DNA from: Blastopirellula marina
GTDB lineage: Bacteria > Planctomycetota > Planctomycetia > Pirellulales > Pirellulaceae
DNA: 64,000 nucleotides
NCBI RefSeq assembly: GCF_002967765.1
Contig: NZ_PUHY01000015.1
Span: 434,001-498,000, forward strand
Direction: 5' to 3'
Both the position numbers and the translations under genes were made by a program. The notes under the pieces are model-generated. The model did no database searches and was not told the origin of the DNA. It saw only the letters and a list, made by a program, of their open reading frames with translations. Shown here piece after piece: positions 17,638-28,777 of this stretch; the first letter of the stretch is position 1, and each line of letters opens with the position of its first letter.

Positions 17638-17985
17638 GTGATTCTCTACTTTACTGCCGACTTGATGTCGACATCGCGCGTGCAAGGGCCTGCCAATGCT
17701 CAAGGGATCTCGTTGAAGGTCATTGGATCGAAGAAAGGTCTGATTGATACCATCGACGACGATACGACGGCGCTGGTCGTCGATTTGAACCCACCGGCGC
17801 GTGATGCGATCAGTGCGATTCAGGAAGCCAAGGCGAAACGTCCCGATTTACACGTGCTGGTACATGGTCCCCACGTGCAGGTCGATTTGCTCGCCCAAGC
17901 GAAAGACGCCGGGGCAGAAGTGCTGACCAATGGTCAGTTTCATCAGCAAGTCGGATCGATTCTGGCCCAACTCGCCGCCAGGTAA
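17638..17985 (+). CDS. Receiver-like (degenerate CheY-fold) protein of unknown function
   Basis: 115 residues, GTG start 17638. The alternation of strands and helices follows a response-regulator receiver: MILYFTADL, a central strand TALVVDLNPP with one Asp at the phospho-acceptor region, LHVLVHGPHV, and AGAEVLTNGQFHQQV in place of the KP end. The N-terminal acidic pair and the conserved Lys are missing, so phosphorylation in the normal way is doubtful. Co-directional with the PII gene. Confidence 0.55.
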   Translation: MILYFTADLMSTSRVQGPANAQGISLKVIGSKKGLIDTIDDDTTALVVDLNPPARDAISAIQEAKAKRPDLHVLVHGPHVQVDLLAQAKDAGAEVLTNGQFHQQVGSILAQLAAR

Positions 17986-18030
17986 GCTGCATCTTGTGCC
18001 GCGCCACACAGCGGCGACCGTAGCCGCAGA

Positions 18031-19200
18031 TTAGGTGGATTCCGGCTTATCTGTTTCTTCTTCGCTGCCGTCTAAGCCCTTGTTAAGGGCTGGCATGGCG
18101 AATCGTGGTTGATTGTCGTCGAGGACGATTTCATCCATCTCTGCCTGGTCAACGTCGCGCCGCAGCAGCAGGTAGATCCCTGCGAATACCGAGAAGAAGT
18201 AGCCGAATGCGTAGGCTGGCACTAAGCGAACGATCGCGTTTCCCCAGAATCGCCAGATCGGGCCGGAGACAGGATGTTTGGAAATGGCCAGCGTCTGGTC
18301 AATCCCTTGGCCCCAGTGCAGGCCGGTATCTAATGCAAGGGCCATGATGTTGGCCAGCAAGGTAATCGCAAACAAGCCGACCGATCCTGCAAGTACTGCG
18401 ATAATCAAATACCACAGGTAGTGAAACGGTCGCTGCGTGATGTAAGCGTAGCTACGACTGAGGGCGTCGAAGTGATCGGAATTCTCGGTACTGATCGCAC
18501 CCCACATTAAGGGCCAGCCGACGAGCAGCGGAACCAGTAACATTCCGATGGCGAATGCCACGAACACGGCAATGAAGCCTAAGATGCCGGTCACAACGGC
18601 AACCCAAGTCCCCAGCCAATTCAAAAGGCCAATCGCCAGAAGAATTGTCATGAGCAATGCCACGCCAATCAGGGGGAAAATCGGAGCCAGGAAGTATCCG
18701 AGGAATTTACGCCGGGCATGCCCCATAGCGCCCTTCATGCCACAGCGATCGTTGATCGAGAATTCCATCGCCGCGATTCGAGAGATGGCGCCACCAAATA
18801 TGGCCAACGTTGCCGCATACCAAAGGATGAGAAAGACTCGCTTCAATCCGCCGAGAAAGGTGAAGTTCCGCTCGAATACCAACTGATACAACGGGCGTAA
18901 TGGTGTTGTCAAAAAAGACGCCAGTCGCTGGGCAGGTGGCGACATCTCAAGGGCCATTTCGGCCGAGGATTGTTCTGCCAGAGAGGCGGCTTCCACTTCC
19001 GCTACGGGAAGCTCAGGAGTGCCTCGATAGGTGAAGACGGTATCGCCAATCCAAAGTCCGATGCTTAGCACGCAGACGCCGATGTAGGCGATGAACATAA
19101 CCCGCAGATAGAATCCAATCAGAGCCGCCCGAAAGAGGATCAGCCATGGGAAACATTCGTGCCACGAAATGGCTCGTAGTAGACCGCGCTCCTCCGACAT
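18031..19200 (-). CDS. Multi-pass membrane protein of unknown function
   Basis: 389 residues with about six hydrophobic stretches: residues ~16-50, ~118-140, ~167-190, ~195-225, ~260-285 and ~325-345. The N-terminal half has a soluble loop rich in Glu and Ala (EVEAASLAEQSSAEMALEMS). The C-terminus is acidic and ends in the cytosol by the positive-inside rule. No family was recognised. It closes the co-directional chaperone block, 75 bases after yacG. Confidence 0.7.
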   Translation of the reverse strand: MSEERGLLRAISWHECFPWLILFRAALIGFYLRVMFIAYIGVCVLSIGLWIGDTVFTYRGTPELPVAEVEAASLAEQSSAEMALEMSPPAQRLASFLTTPLRPLYQLVFERNFTFLGGLKRVFLILWYAATLAIFGGAISRIAAMEFSINDRCGMKGAMGHARRKFLGYFLAPIFPLIGVALLMTILLAIGLLNWLGTWVAVVTGILGFIAVFVAFAIGMLLVPLLVGWPLMWGAISTENSDHFDALSRSYAYITQRPFHYLWYLIIAVLAGSVGLFAITLLANIMALALDTGLHWGQGIDQTLAISKHPVSGPIWRFWGNAIVRLVPAYAFGYFFSVFAGIYLLLRRDVDQAEMDEIVLDDNQPRFAMPALNKGLDGSEEETDKPEST

Positions 19201-19275
19201 GCAGCTAACTCCTCTTCACCTACGGGTAAATTCGAGCCCGAATTATAGGCAGAGAGGCAAACCATTAAAACGTCA

Positions 19276-19488
19276 CTACCACGATTCTTCGTCTTCGTCG
19301 GCGTCGTTTTCGATTGGTTGGTTGGCTTGTTCCTCCAGATGCTTTTCGATATCCAGAGGCAGCGAGTGCTCTTCATCGAGCCAATGCCCCAAATCGATCT
19401 GGCGGCATCGTTCGCTGCAAAATGGCATCGCAACCGTGTAGTCACTCTCGAACATGTGACGGCACGTGGGACAGCGCAGGGGAGCCAT
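19276..19488 (-). CDS. yacG: YacG-family zinc-binding protein (DNA gyrase inhibitor family)
   Basis: 70 residues. CPTC at the start and CSERC (in PFCSERCRQIDLGHWLDEE) supply the four zinc ligands, and the RQIDLGHWL signature is diagnostic for the family. In E. coli YacG binds GyrB and blocks DNA binding. The acidic tail after residue 55 is common. It lies 30 bases after fmdB. Confidence 0.9.
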   Translation of the reverse strand: MAPLRCPTCRHMFESDYTVAMPFCSERCRQIDLGHWLDEEHSLPLDIEKHLEEQANQPIENDADEDEESW

Positions 19489-19517
19489 ATCGGGCCTCCT
19501 TCCGATGGGGAGCAGTC

Positions 19518-19811
19518 CTAGCTGGACGACGAATTCGAGCTAGAGCTTCCCTTCGAGTCACTTTTCTTAGCGGGCTTGGACGATTCGCTACTTTTCGAGC
19601 CCTTTTCAGCGCTCTTCTTATACGAATCGCTGCGGTAATCGGTGATGTAAAAACCAGATCCCTTGAATAGCAGTCCACCGCCGGTGCTGAACAGACGACG
19701 CAGTTTCTTCTTCTTGCACTCTGGGCATTTGGTCAGAGGATCGGCCGAAATCGACTGGAATTCCTCAAATTTGTGATTGCAAGCGTCGCACTGGTATTCG
19801 TAGGTGGGCAT
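19518..19811 (-). CDS. FmdB-family zinc-ribbon protein
   Basis: 97 residues. The N-terminal zinc ribbon MPTYEYQCDACNHKFEEFQS...CPECKK (CxxC..CxxC) is the FmdB/RRNPP-independent putative regulatory domain, followed by a short FSTGGGLLFKGSGFYITDYRS segment. The C-terminus is a Ser/Lys low-complexity tail ending in a Ser run. Family function is poorly defined; a role in transcription was proposed for FmdB. It is located between grpE and yacG. Confidence 0.88.
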   Translation of the reverse strand: MPTYEYQCDACNHKFEEFQSISADPLTKCPECKKKKLRRLFSTGGGLLFKGSGFYITDYRSDSYKKSAEKGSKSSESSKPAKKSDSKGSSSSNSSSS

Positions 19812-19933
19812 TACACGACAACCTCTTTCAGGCCTATAAAATGTTTCGTCTGCTAATTATACCAACAACCACGTCAGCGGTTTTCCACACATCGTCGCAC
19901 GCCGCCTGTCTGTGGGGGAAGATGCTGGCGAAT

Positions 19934-20503
19934 TTATTCGGGAGCCTTCGATACGATAACCTGGCTAGGGCGAATGACACGTTCAAACAGCTTGTACCCA
20001 ACCTGGGCGACATGCAGTACCGTACCCGGTTCGACGTCGGCGCTGGGCTGCTGCAAGATGGCATCGTGCAGGTTCGGATCGAACGGTTGCCCCTGGGCGT
20101 CGATCGGTTCGCAGCCACGCTTCTTCATCGCTTCCAGCAACTGCTTTTCGACGATCTTGATCCCGTCGAGGATTCCGTTAGCGACTTCGGTTTTCTCGGC
20201 CGATTCGATTCCCCGTTGAAGATTGTCGACAACCGGCAAGAGATCGGAAAGAAGCGGAGAGTTGGCGTACTTCAGTTCGTCTTCCCGTTCGCGACGCATC
20301 CGCTTGCGGAAGTTTTCGAGATCGGCTTGAGCGATCAACACGCGTTTCTCGGCATCGACAAGCTCTTGTTTGAGTTGATCGATTTCCGCATCGGAGGCAG
20401 CGAAAAAAGCATCGGCCGAATCACCAGCCGCGTCGCCTTGCGGATTGTTTTCGGATTGGGTTGGGTCTTCGGAAGGATCCATTTTAGGATGTTCTGCAGC
20501 CAC
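19934..20503 (-). CDS. grpE: GrpE nucleotide exchange factor
   Basis: 189 residues. It releases ADP from DnaK. A long N-terminal coiled-coil helix (DAEIDQLKQELVDAEKRVLI and following) leads to the C-terminal beta domain with the GrpE signature (VEPGTVLHVAQVGYKLFERV..PSQVIVS). The first ~30 residues are acidic and disordered. It starts 16 bases after the dnaJ stop; dnaK itself is 21 kb away. Confidence 0.96.
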   Translation of the reverse strand: MAAEHPKMDPSEDPTQSENNPQGDAAGDSADAFFAASDAEIDQLKQELVDAEKRVLIAQADLENFRKRMRREREDELKYANSPLLSDLLPVVDNLQRGIESAEKTEVANGILDGIKIVEKQLLEAMKKRGCEPIDAQGQPFDPNLHDAILQQPSADVEPGTVLHVAQVGYKLFERVIRPSQVIVSKAPE

Positions 20504-20519
20504 GGTTCAGGCTCCTTGT

Positions 20520-21689
20520 TCAGCTTGACTTCTTCTTTGTTTCTTTTTCGTCATTCGACGAGAACAAGTAGTCTCGGATCGATTCCAGGAACGACTTGCG
20601 ATGCGGGCTCACGTTTGTATGTTCGTACTCGGCTAAGTCTCGCAGCAGTTCCTCTTGCTTCGGATCGAGCTTCTTGGGGACCTCGATGTAGGTCTGCACG
20701 TACAAATCGCCATGCCCGCGACCGTGTGGGTCAGGCATCCCTTTGCCACGCATCTTGAACACTTCCGACGAACCGGAACCAGCCGGCACGCTGAGCGTTG
20801 CGGGACCGTTGAGGGTCGGAACTTCAATCTCGCTACCCAAGACTGCCTGGGTGTAAGTAATTGGCATCTTGAGGATCAGGTGATCCCCCTCGCGTTCAAA
20901 GATGCGATGTTTGCGGATCGAGATATGACAGTAGCAATCACCCGGAGGGCCACCATCAGGGCTGGGCTGACCTTCACCTGCCAAACGAACACGCATGCCG
21001 TCGTCGACCCCGGCCGGAATGGAGACGTCCATGTTCACACGACGCGTTGTGAACCCATTGCCACGACATTCGGGGCAAGGATCGCTGATGATTGTTCCTT
21101 GTCCACCGCACGATGGGCAAGTCGTTTGAACCCGCAAAATGCCAGCCTGCTGGACCACCTGTCCTAGGCCACCGCAACGGTTACAAGGTTCCGGCTGCGA
21201 TCCAGGTTTGGCTCCCGAGCCATTGCACGGTCCACACGCGACTCGGCGATCGACTTGGATTTCACGTTGAACGCCGGTTGCCGCTTCTTCCAGGTCGAGC
21301 GTGACACGAACTTGGATGTCGGCACCTTTGCGGACGCGTCTGCGACCACCGCGGCCGCCGCCCCGGCCGAAGATATCGCTGAAGACACCGCCCCCAAAGA
21401 TATCGCCGAATGCTTCCATGATGTCTTCGACGTCGTGAAAGCTGGATCGCTGGTTGCCACCTTCGACACCGGCGTGTCCGTACTGGTCGTAACGAGCTCG
21501 TTTATCGGAATCGCTGAGGACTTCGTAAGCTTCGGCGGCAGCCTTAAAGCGAACGACGGCGTCCTCGTCACCCGGGTTTGAATCGGGATGATACTTGATC
21601 GCTAACTTGCGATAGGCCTTCGAGATTTCACCCTGCGATGCAGAGCGTTCTACTCCCAGGACTTCGTAATAGTCGATTTTTGTTGCCAT
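20520..21689 (-). CDS. dnaJ: DnaJ (Hsp40) co-chaperone
   Basis: 389 residues, full type I DnaJ. The J domain (residues 1-70) has HPD in [12 protein letters not shown] Gly/Phe-rich linker around [19 protein letters not shown] precedes four zinc motifs: [24 protein letters not shown] and CPECRGNG. The C-terminal substrate domains follow. It stimulates DnaK ATPase and delivers unfolded clients. It heads the dnaJ-grpE-fmdB-yacG group, separated from groEL by a terminator at 21721-21754. Confidence 0.97.
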   Translation of the reverse strand: MATKIDYYEVLGVERSASQGEISKAYRKLAIKYHPDSNPGDEDAVVRFKAAAEAYEVLSDSDKRARYDQYGHAGVEGGNQRSSFHDVEDIMEAFGDIFGGGVFSDIFGRGGGRGGRRRVRKGADIQVRVTLDLEEAATGVQREIQVDRRVACGPCNGSGAKPGSQPEPCNRCGGLGQVVQQAGILRVQTTCPSCGGQGTIISDPCPECRGNGFTTRRVNMDVSIPAGVDDGMRVRLAGEGQPSPDGGPPGDCYCHISIRKHRIFEREGDHLILKMPITYTQAVLGSEIEVPTLNGPATLSVPAGSGSSEVFKMRGKGMPDPHGRGHGDLYVQTYIEVPKKLDPKQEELLRDLAEYEHTNVSPHRKSFLESIRDYLFSSNDEKETKKKSS

Positions 21690-21720
21690 CTTGTTCTCAC
21701 CTAGGCGGAGGTAGAAGCAA

Positions 21721-21754
21721 AACGGGCTGGTCCCTCGAAGAGATTCAGCCCGTT
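21721..21754. terminator. Terminator hairpin between groEL and dnaJ
   Basis: AACGGGCTG (21721-21729) pairs perfectly with CAGCCCGTT (21746-21754), loop 16 bases. On the minus strand it is followed by TTTTGCTT. It should end the groEL transcript, so dnaJ needs its own promoter in the 30 bases before its start or depends on read-through. Confidence 0.75.
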
Positions 21755-21821
21755 ATTATTTTCGTCCATGGCATTCCATCTTGTTGAGGGGATGCCAGGT
21801 TGGTTCGGCAAAACCTCCGGT

Positions 21822-23438
21822 TTAGCGAACGACGCCCTCAGGGGCACGCTTGCCGTCTTCCTTTTCGAGGTTGGTAACCAACGCTTCCGTGGTCAACAGC
21901 AAACCAGCGATGCTGGCTGCGTTGCTCAGCGCGGTCCGCACAACCTTGGCAGGATCGATGACGCCAGCTTTGACCATGTCGACGTACTCGCCTTTGTAAG
22001 CGTCGTAGCCAAAATTCGTCGACTTCTGCTGGACTTCGTCGACAACCACGTTGCCGTCGATGCCGCAGTTGTCTGCGATCTGACGCATTGGAGCAGGCAA
22101 AGCCTTGAGGATGATGTCGACGCCGATCTTTTCGTCGCCACGGGCAGAAGAACGAGCCTTCTCGACCGCTTCGATCGCACGGACCAAAGCAACACCACCC
22201 CCTGGGAGAACGCCTTCTTCGACCGCAGCACGAGTTGCATGCAGGGCGTCTTCAACACGGGCCTTGGTCTGCTTCATTTCAGCTTCGGTTTCGGCACCGA
22301 CCGAGATTACGGCAACACCACCGGAAAGCTTTGCCAGACGTTCCTGGTACTTTTCGCGATCGTATTCGCTGTCGGTCTCTTCGATCTGCCGCTTCAGCTG
22401 AGCAATTCGGCTTTCAAGGGCTTTCTTATCTCCACCACCTTCGACGATAGTCGTCTTGTCCTTGGTGATGTTGATCTTCTTAGCCGAACCTAGCTGGCTT
22501 AGTTGGACCTTGTCGAGCGTGATGCCCAGATCTTCGCTAATCACGGTTCCACCGGTCAGAACGGCCATGTCGGCGAGCATTGCCTTGCGGCGATCGCCGA
22601 AGCCTGGAGCCTTGACGGCAGCGATGTTCAGCACACCACGCAGACGGTTGACGACGAGGGCGGTCAGTGCTTCCCCTTCGATGTCTTCAGCGACGATCAA
22701 CAGCGGCTTGCCGGTGTTGCCGACCTGTTCGAGAAGTGGAATCAGCTCACGCAGATTACTGATCTTCTTTTCGTGGTACAGGATGTAGGCGTCTTCCATC
22801 TCCACGTCCATTTCGGCTGGACGGTTGATGAAGTAAGGGGAGATATAACCCTTATCGAACTGCATCCCTTCGACATAATCGACGGTCGTTTCACGGCTCT
22901 TGCCTTCTTCGACAGTGATCACGCCATCTTGACCAACACGATGTAGTGCTTCGGCCAACAGTTCGCCGATTGCTCGGTCGTTGTTCGCACTGATGCTACC
23001 GATGTTGGCCACGTCATCCTTGCTGTTGACTGGCTTGGCCAGATTCAGCAGGAAGTCTTCAGCTGCAGCGACGGCCTTTTCAATACCACGACGAATCGCG
23101 GTTGGATTGCTACCAGCAACGATGTTGCGGATGCCTTCCTTGAAAATAGCTCGGGCCAAGACGGTGGCGGTAGTCGTACCGTCACCAGCGACGTCCGAAG
23201 TCTTGCTGGCGACTTCGTTGACCAACTTGGCGCCCATGTTTTCGAACCGGTCTTCCAGTTCGATTTCCTTGGCTACGGTCACACCGTCTTTGGTAACGGT
23301 CGGGCCGCCGAACGACTTGTTGATGATCACGTTCCGGCCGGTTGGGCCCATCGTGACGGCGACAGCGTCGGCCAGCTTGTCGATGCCCTTGAGCATCTTG
23401 GATCGGGCATGATCCTCGAAAAGCAGTTGTTTTGCCAC
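21822..23438 (-). CDS. groEL: GroEL (Hsp60) chaperonin, copy without the GGM tail
   Basis: 538 residues. The equatorial, intermediate and apical domains are complete ([34 protein letters not shown]). The C-terminus ends [13 protein letters not shown], lacking the Gly-Gly-Met repeats found in most GroELs and in the other copy here. Cavity wall or client preference may differ. It is the last gene of a groEL-groES-groEL trio, 67 bases after groES. Confidence 0.96.
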   Translation of the reverse strand: MAKQLLFEDHARSKMLKGIDKLADAVAVTMGPTGRNVIINKSFGGPTVTKDGVTVAKEIELEDRFENMGAKLVNEVASKTSDVAGDGTTTATVLARAIFKEGIRNIVAGSNPTAIRRGIEKAVAAAEDFLLNLAKPVNSKDDVANIGSISANNDRAIGELLAEALHRVGQDGVITVEEGKSRETTVDYVEGMQFDKGYISPYFINRPAEMDVEMEDAYILYHEKKISNLRELIPLLEQVGNTGKPLLIVAEDIEGEALTALVVNRLRGVLNIAAVKAPGFGDRRKAMLADMAVLTGGTVISEDLGITLDKVQLSQLGSAKKINITKDKTTIVEGGGDKKALESRIAQLKRQIEETDSEYDREKYQERLAKLSGGVAVISVGAETEAEMKQTKARVEDALHATRAAVEEGVLPGGGVALVRAIEAVEKARSSARGDEKIGVDIILKALPAPMRQIADNCGIDGNVVVDEVQQKSTNFGYDAYKGEYVDMVKAGVIDPAKVVRTALSNAASIAGLLLTTEALVTNLEKEDGKRAPEGVVR

Positions 23439-23505
23439 GCTAAGAATCCTTATGTGATAAAAACTGAATGCGGTTTAGGACAAGACGAAATCTGAACGGA
23501 GAAGG

Positions 23506-23811
23506 TTAGTCGTTGACAACCTTGGCCAGGATTTCGGTCTCGCGAAGGATCTTGTACTCGTCTCCATCGATTTCGATATCGCTGCCGCTGTACTTGCCGT
23601 AGATGACTTCGTCGCCAATAGCAACCGACAATTCTGCACGGCTGCCGCTATCCAACAGCTTGCCAGGGCCGACGGCCAGGACGGTACCACGTTGTGGCTT
23701 TTCCTGAGCCGAGTCAGGCAGAACGATACCACCAGCGGTGGTTTCTTCCGCTTCCAGCGGCTGAACAACGATGCGGTCATCCAAAGTGCGAATCTTCAGA
23801 CTCTTCGCCAT
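23506..23811 (-). CDS. groES: GroES (Hsp10) co-chaperonin
   Basis: 101 residues. The mobile loop EETTAGGIVLPDSAQEKP and the roof region are intact, as is the C-terminal strand EILAKVV. It caps the GroEL ring. Only one groES lies between two groEL genes, so it presumably serves both. It starts 86 bases after the upstream groEL. Confidence 0.97.
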   Translation of the reverse strand: MAKSLKIRTLDDRIVVQPLEAEETTAGGIVLPDSAQEKPQRGTVLAVGPGKLLDSGSRAELSVAIGDEVIYGKYSGSDIEIDGDEYKILRETEILAKVVND

Positions 23812-23897
23812 GGGTGCTTATCCTTAAAACTTATTCAGGGGTATGTTGAGTATTTGTAACTTTGTTTTGAGAGAAAGAGATCGGGCGAGGGCCTGAA

Positions 23898-25613
<1,716 letters not shown>

Positions 25614-25751
25614 CTAGTGGGATGAACTGGTTTGACTCGGTCGGGCTCCTGAGGAGGGAAGTCCCCTCAGCAGGGCAAGCTCGGCGACCGGTTTATTCCA
25701 TAACTTGGTGAGTAACCGTTGTTTCGTTGTGCATCGAGAGCGATCGCCGAA

Positions 25752-25766
25752 TGCACCCTGGGTGCA
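25752..25766. promoter_or_regulatory. Inverted repeat in the groEL leader
   Basis: Perfect TGCACCC-T-GGGTGCA, just downstream of the predicted sigma-54 start site, in the untranslated leader of groEL. Next to it, TTGGCA (25771-25776) and TGCCAA (25793-25798) form a wider inverted pair. Function unknown; operator or RNA hairpin. Confidence 0.45.
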
Positions 25767-25802
25767 GATTTTGGCAGATTCTCTCTGAGATATGCCAAGA
25801 TA

Positions 25803-25818
25803 TGCAACTGCCGTGCCG
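25803..25818 (-). promoter_or_regulatory. Sigma-54 type -24/-12 promoter upstream of groEL
   Basis: The minus strand reads CGGCACGGCAGTTGCA. It matches the sigma-54 consensus TGGCACG-N4-TTGCA at all but the first base, with the strict ten-base spacing between GG and GC. The predicted start near 25792 gives a leader of about 195 bases. Confidence 0.6.
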
Positions 25819-25900
25819 AGAAGTGTCTTGTGTGACGCAAGGTCATGTAGTCAAAGAGCTTGCGTTTATTGCATGTTAATAGAAAACATGCCGAAGAGAT

Positions 25901-25933
25901 CGTGTTGCCAAATTGGCAGGAGGTGCCAACACG
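25901..25933. promoter_or_regulatory. Candidate activator-binding site (enhancer) upstream of groEL
   Basis: It contains TGCCA-AAT-TGGCA (25906-25918) followed after GGAGG by another TGCCAA (25924-25929), all nested in an outer inverted repeat CGTGTTG/CAACACG. The centre lies about 115-125 bases upstream of the predicted start, where sigma-54 activators bind. A related TGCCA-N3-TGGCA lies upstream of dnaK. Confidence 0.5.
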
Positions 25934-25988
25934 TGTCTCGCTGGTCACCTCCGGAAGCTTGGCTGCCAATTCAGAGTTCTCGATGGAA

Positions 25989-27056
25989 CTACATGCCAGG
26001 GCGGAAGTCGTCGTCATCCTGAATGCTGTGGAGAAACTTCGCCAAAAGGGTGGACGCGTGGTCGATATCTTCCAGCGAGATCGTTTCGACGGCACTGTGC
26101 ATATAACGATTCGGTATCGCGACCAGGCCAGCGGCCACACCACCGCGGGTAGTCTGAATCGCGTTCGAATCGTTCGGGGCCGCTTTCCCTAGTGCAGCAA
26201 TCTGGTAGGGGATGTCGTTGGCCTCAGCGACTTCCATCAGGCGGCTGACAACTTTGGGGTTCATGTTCGGTCCACGATAGATGACCGGACCACGTCCCAA
26301 GTAAACTTCACCTCGTTCGCCCCGATCGATGGTGGGGCAATCGGTGGCATGGGTAACATCGACCGCAATCCCGATGTGCGGATCGATTCCATACGCACTT
26401 GTCTTGGCACCCCGAAGGCCGATTTCTTCTTGGACGGTCGAAACCGCGAATGCAGCGCAGTTCTTCTCTTTGTATTGTTTGTAGCGTCGTGCTGCTTCGA
26501 TCACGACCCACAAACCCGTGGTGTCATCCATTTTGGGGCCGAACACAAGTTCGTTCTGCATCTTCTGCATGCCAAGTTGCAGCGTGACTGGATCGCCAAT
26601 CTTGACCAATGACTTGGCTTGAACCTGATCTTTTGCCCCGATATCGAGCCACAAGTCTTTCAGCTGGATTGCCGCTTTGCGCTCGGAGTCGGTTAATAAG
26701 TGAATTGGTTTTCGAGAGATTACCGCTGGGACTTCCCCTTCGTCAGTCCAGATCGTCATCTTCTGACCAACGAGCTGCACAGGATCCCAGCCCCCAATCG
26801 TTTGGCAGCGAATGAACCCCATTTCGTCGATCTGCGTTACCAGCAGTCCAATCTGATCGCAGTGCCCGGCCATCATTACACGAACATTTCCACCGGAATT
26901 CACCGAAGCGATCACATTGCCGTGGTAGTCGGTATCGACTTTGTCCGCGAACTTGTCCGCATATTCCCGTACCACGGCTTGAACGGGGGCTTCGTAGCCA
27001 GAAGGGCTTGGGGTGGTCAACATTCGCTCTAGAAACTGTAGCGGCTCGGACTCCAT
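25989..27056 (-). CDS. M42-family metallo-aminopeptidase
   Basis: 355 residues from the ATG at 27054-27056, supported by AGGAG 11 bases upstream. Co-catalytic metal ligands of the M42/M20 clan are seen: His in GHCDQIG, Asp in PKMDDTTG, Glu-Glu in TVQEEIG, Asp in AVDVTHAT and His in RYMHSAVE. These cytosolic, tetrahedral enzymes trim peptides from their N-termini (glutamyl aminopeptidase or endoglucanase-M annotations are common). It is a single gene, divergent from the GNAT-nitrilase gene. Confidence 0.92.
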   Translation of the reverse strand: MESEPLQFLERMLTTPSPSGYEAPVQAVVREYADKFADKVDTDYHGNVIASVNSGGNVRVMMAGHCDQIGLLVTQIDEMGFIRCQTIGGWDPVQLVGQKMTIWTDEGEVPAVISRKPIHLLTDSERKAAIQLKDLWLDIGAKDQVQAKSLVKIGDPVTLQLGMQKMQNELVFGPKMDDTTGLWVVIEAARRYKQYKEKNCAAFAVSTVQEEIGLRGAKTSAYGIDPHIGIAVDVTHATDCPTIDRGERGEVYLGRGPVIYRGPNMNPKVVSRLMEVAEANDIPYQIAALGKAAPNDSNAIQTTRGGVAAGLVAIPNRYMHSAVETISLEDIDHASTLLAKFLHSIQDDDDFRPGM

Positions 27057-27198
27057 GCTGAAGAAAGCTCCTGGCAATGCGGTAAAGTGAATTCAAATCC
27101 GTCGGCAATCAGATTGTCATTGCCGAAACCCGATGCGGCGCAGATAATGCCCTGCGCGTCAGCACACATTTAGGCAGTCTAAGAGATAGGCACGTTTG

Positions 27199-28758
27199 AT
27201 GGAACCGATCGACCTGAAGGAATACGAGTGGAAAACCGTTCTGCGGCAGATGCGGATCGAAGACTACGAGGCCCTGGTCGAAATGCAGTTGGCTTGCTTC
27301 CCCGGAATGGAGCCGTGGCGTCGCGACCATATCGAAAGTCAGATTCAGGTCTTTCCGAAAGGGCAATTGGTCATTGAAATCGATGGTCAGATTGCGGCCT
27401 CGTCGGGCAGTATGATCCTGCAATATGAGCCCAACCTGGCCTGGCACAACTGGAAAGCGATCTCCGATAACGGTTATATCCGCAACCACAATCCGAAGGG
27501 GGATACGCTCTATGGGATCGAGCTGATGGTTCATCCCGAGTTCCGCGGCTTGAAGTTGGCCCGACGATTGTACGATGCTCGCAAAGAACTTTGCCGTGAA
27601 ATGAATCTCGCTCGGATGATCATCGGAGGACGCATCCCTGGTTATCACAAGTTCGCTGAAAAAATGTCAGCACGTGAGTACGTGGAACGCGTTGTCGCTA
27701 AGGCAGAGTACGATCCTGTGCTGACCGCCCAAACGTCCAACGGTTTTGCCCTGCAAGGATTGATCTCGAACTATCTCCCCAGTGACCAAGCATCTTGCGG
27801 CTATGCGACGTTCCTAGAGTGGCGGAATCTCGATTACCGATCTGGTGCCAAGCGGCGATTTCATCACTTGGTCGAACCGATCCGGATCACAACGGTTCAG
27901 TACGAAATGCGATCAATTCGTTCCTTCGACGAATTCGCCCAACAGTGTGATTTCTTTCTGGACGTTGCCTCTGATTATAAGTCCGACTTCATTCTCTTCC
28001 CCGAACTGTTTACGACGCAGTTACTGTCATGCGTCGAGCCGACCCGCCCTGGATTGGCGGCACGTCGGTTGGCGGAGTTCACGACAGACTATCTCGAGTT
28101 CTTCTCCGAGCGAGCGATTAAATTCAACGTGAACGTGATCGGCGGAAGTCACTTCGTCCTAGAGAACGACACGCTGTACAACATTGCTTACCTGTTTGGA
28201 CGTGATGGTTCGATTGGCAAACAGTACAAGATTCACATCACGCCAAGTGAACGGAAATGGTGGGGGATCGAACCGGGACACAAAGTCGAAGTCTTCGATA
28301 CCGACTGTGGTCGGGTTGCCATTCAGATTTGTTACGACATCGAGTTCCCCGAACTGACTCGCATCGCGGCCAATAAAGGAGCCGAGATGATCTTCGTGCC
28401 CTATAACACCGATACACGCCACGGCTACTTGCGGGTAAAGACTTGTGCCCAGGCTCGTTGTGTTGAGAACCAGGTTTACGTTGCAACCTCTGGCTGCACG
28501 GGTAATCTCCCATTCGTGGAGAATGCCGACATTCACTACGCCCAGTCAGGCATCTATACGCCTTGTGATGCTGAGTTTGCCCGCGATGGGGTGGCCGCGG
28601 AATGCAATCCAAACGTTGAGACAATTGTCATTCACGACGTCGACCTGGAGCTTCTGCGGCGGCACCGCTTGGAGGGATCGGTGCAGAATTGGAACGACCG
28701 CCGCAAGGATTTGTATCAAGTTCGCTACCAGGAAGATGGCGAAGCGAAGCACGTTTAA
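27199..28758 (+). CDS. GNAT acetyltransferase-nitrilase fusion protein
   Basis: 519 residues. The N-terminal ~210 residues are a GNAT fold ([20 protein letters not shown] is the acetyl-CoA loop). The C-terminal ~300 residues are a carbon-nitrogen hydrolase with the triad Glu269 (LFPELF), Lys344 ([10 protein letters not shown]) and Cys378 ([10 protein letters not shown]). The pair suggests acylation and amide hydrolysis on related substrates, possibly damaged or dead-end metabolites. This two-domain arrangement occurs in various bacteria and some eukaryotes with no well-established substrate. It is a single gene with its own promoter. Confidence 0.9.
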   Translation: MEPIDLKEYEWKTVLRQMRIEDYEALVEMQLACFPGMEPWRRDHIESQIQVFPKGQLVIEIDGQIAASSGSMILQYEPNLAWHNWKAISDNGYIRNHNPKGDTLYGIELMVHPEFRGLKLARRLYDARKELCREMNLARMIIGGRIPGYHKFAEKMSAREYVERVVAKAEYDPVLTAQTSNGFALQGLISNYLPSDQASCGYATFLEWRNLDYRSGAKRRFHHLVEPIRITTVQYEMRSIRSFDEFAQQCDFFLDVASDYKSDFILFPELFTTQLLSCVEPTRPGLAARRLAEFTTDYLEFFSERAIKFNVNVIGGSHFVLENDTLYNIAYLFGRDGSIGKQYKIHITPSERKWWGIEPGHKVEVFDTDCGRVAIQICYDIEFPELTRIAANKGAEMIFVPYNTDTRHGYLRVKTCAQARCVENQVYVATSGCTGNLPFVENADIHYAQSGIYTPCDAEFARDGVAAECNPNVETIVIHDVDLELLRRHRLEGSVQNWNDRRKDLYQVRYQEDGEAKHV

Positions 28759-28777
28759 CGCAGGCAAAGCAGGCTGC

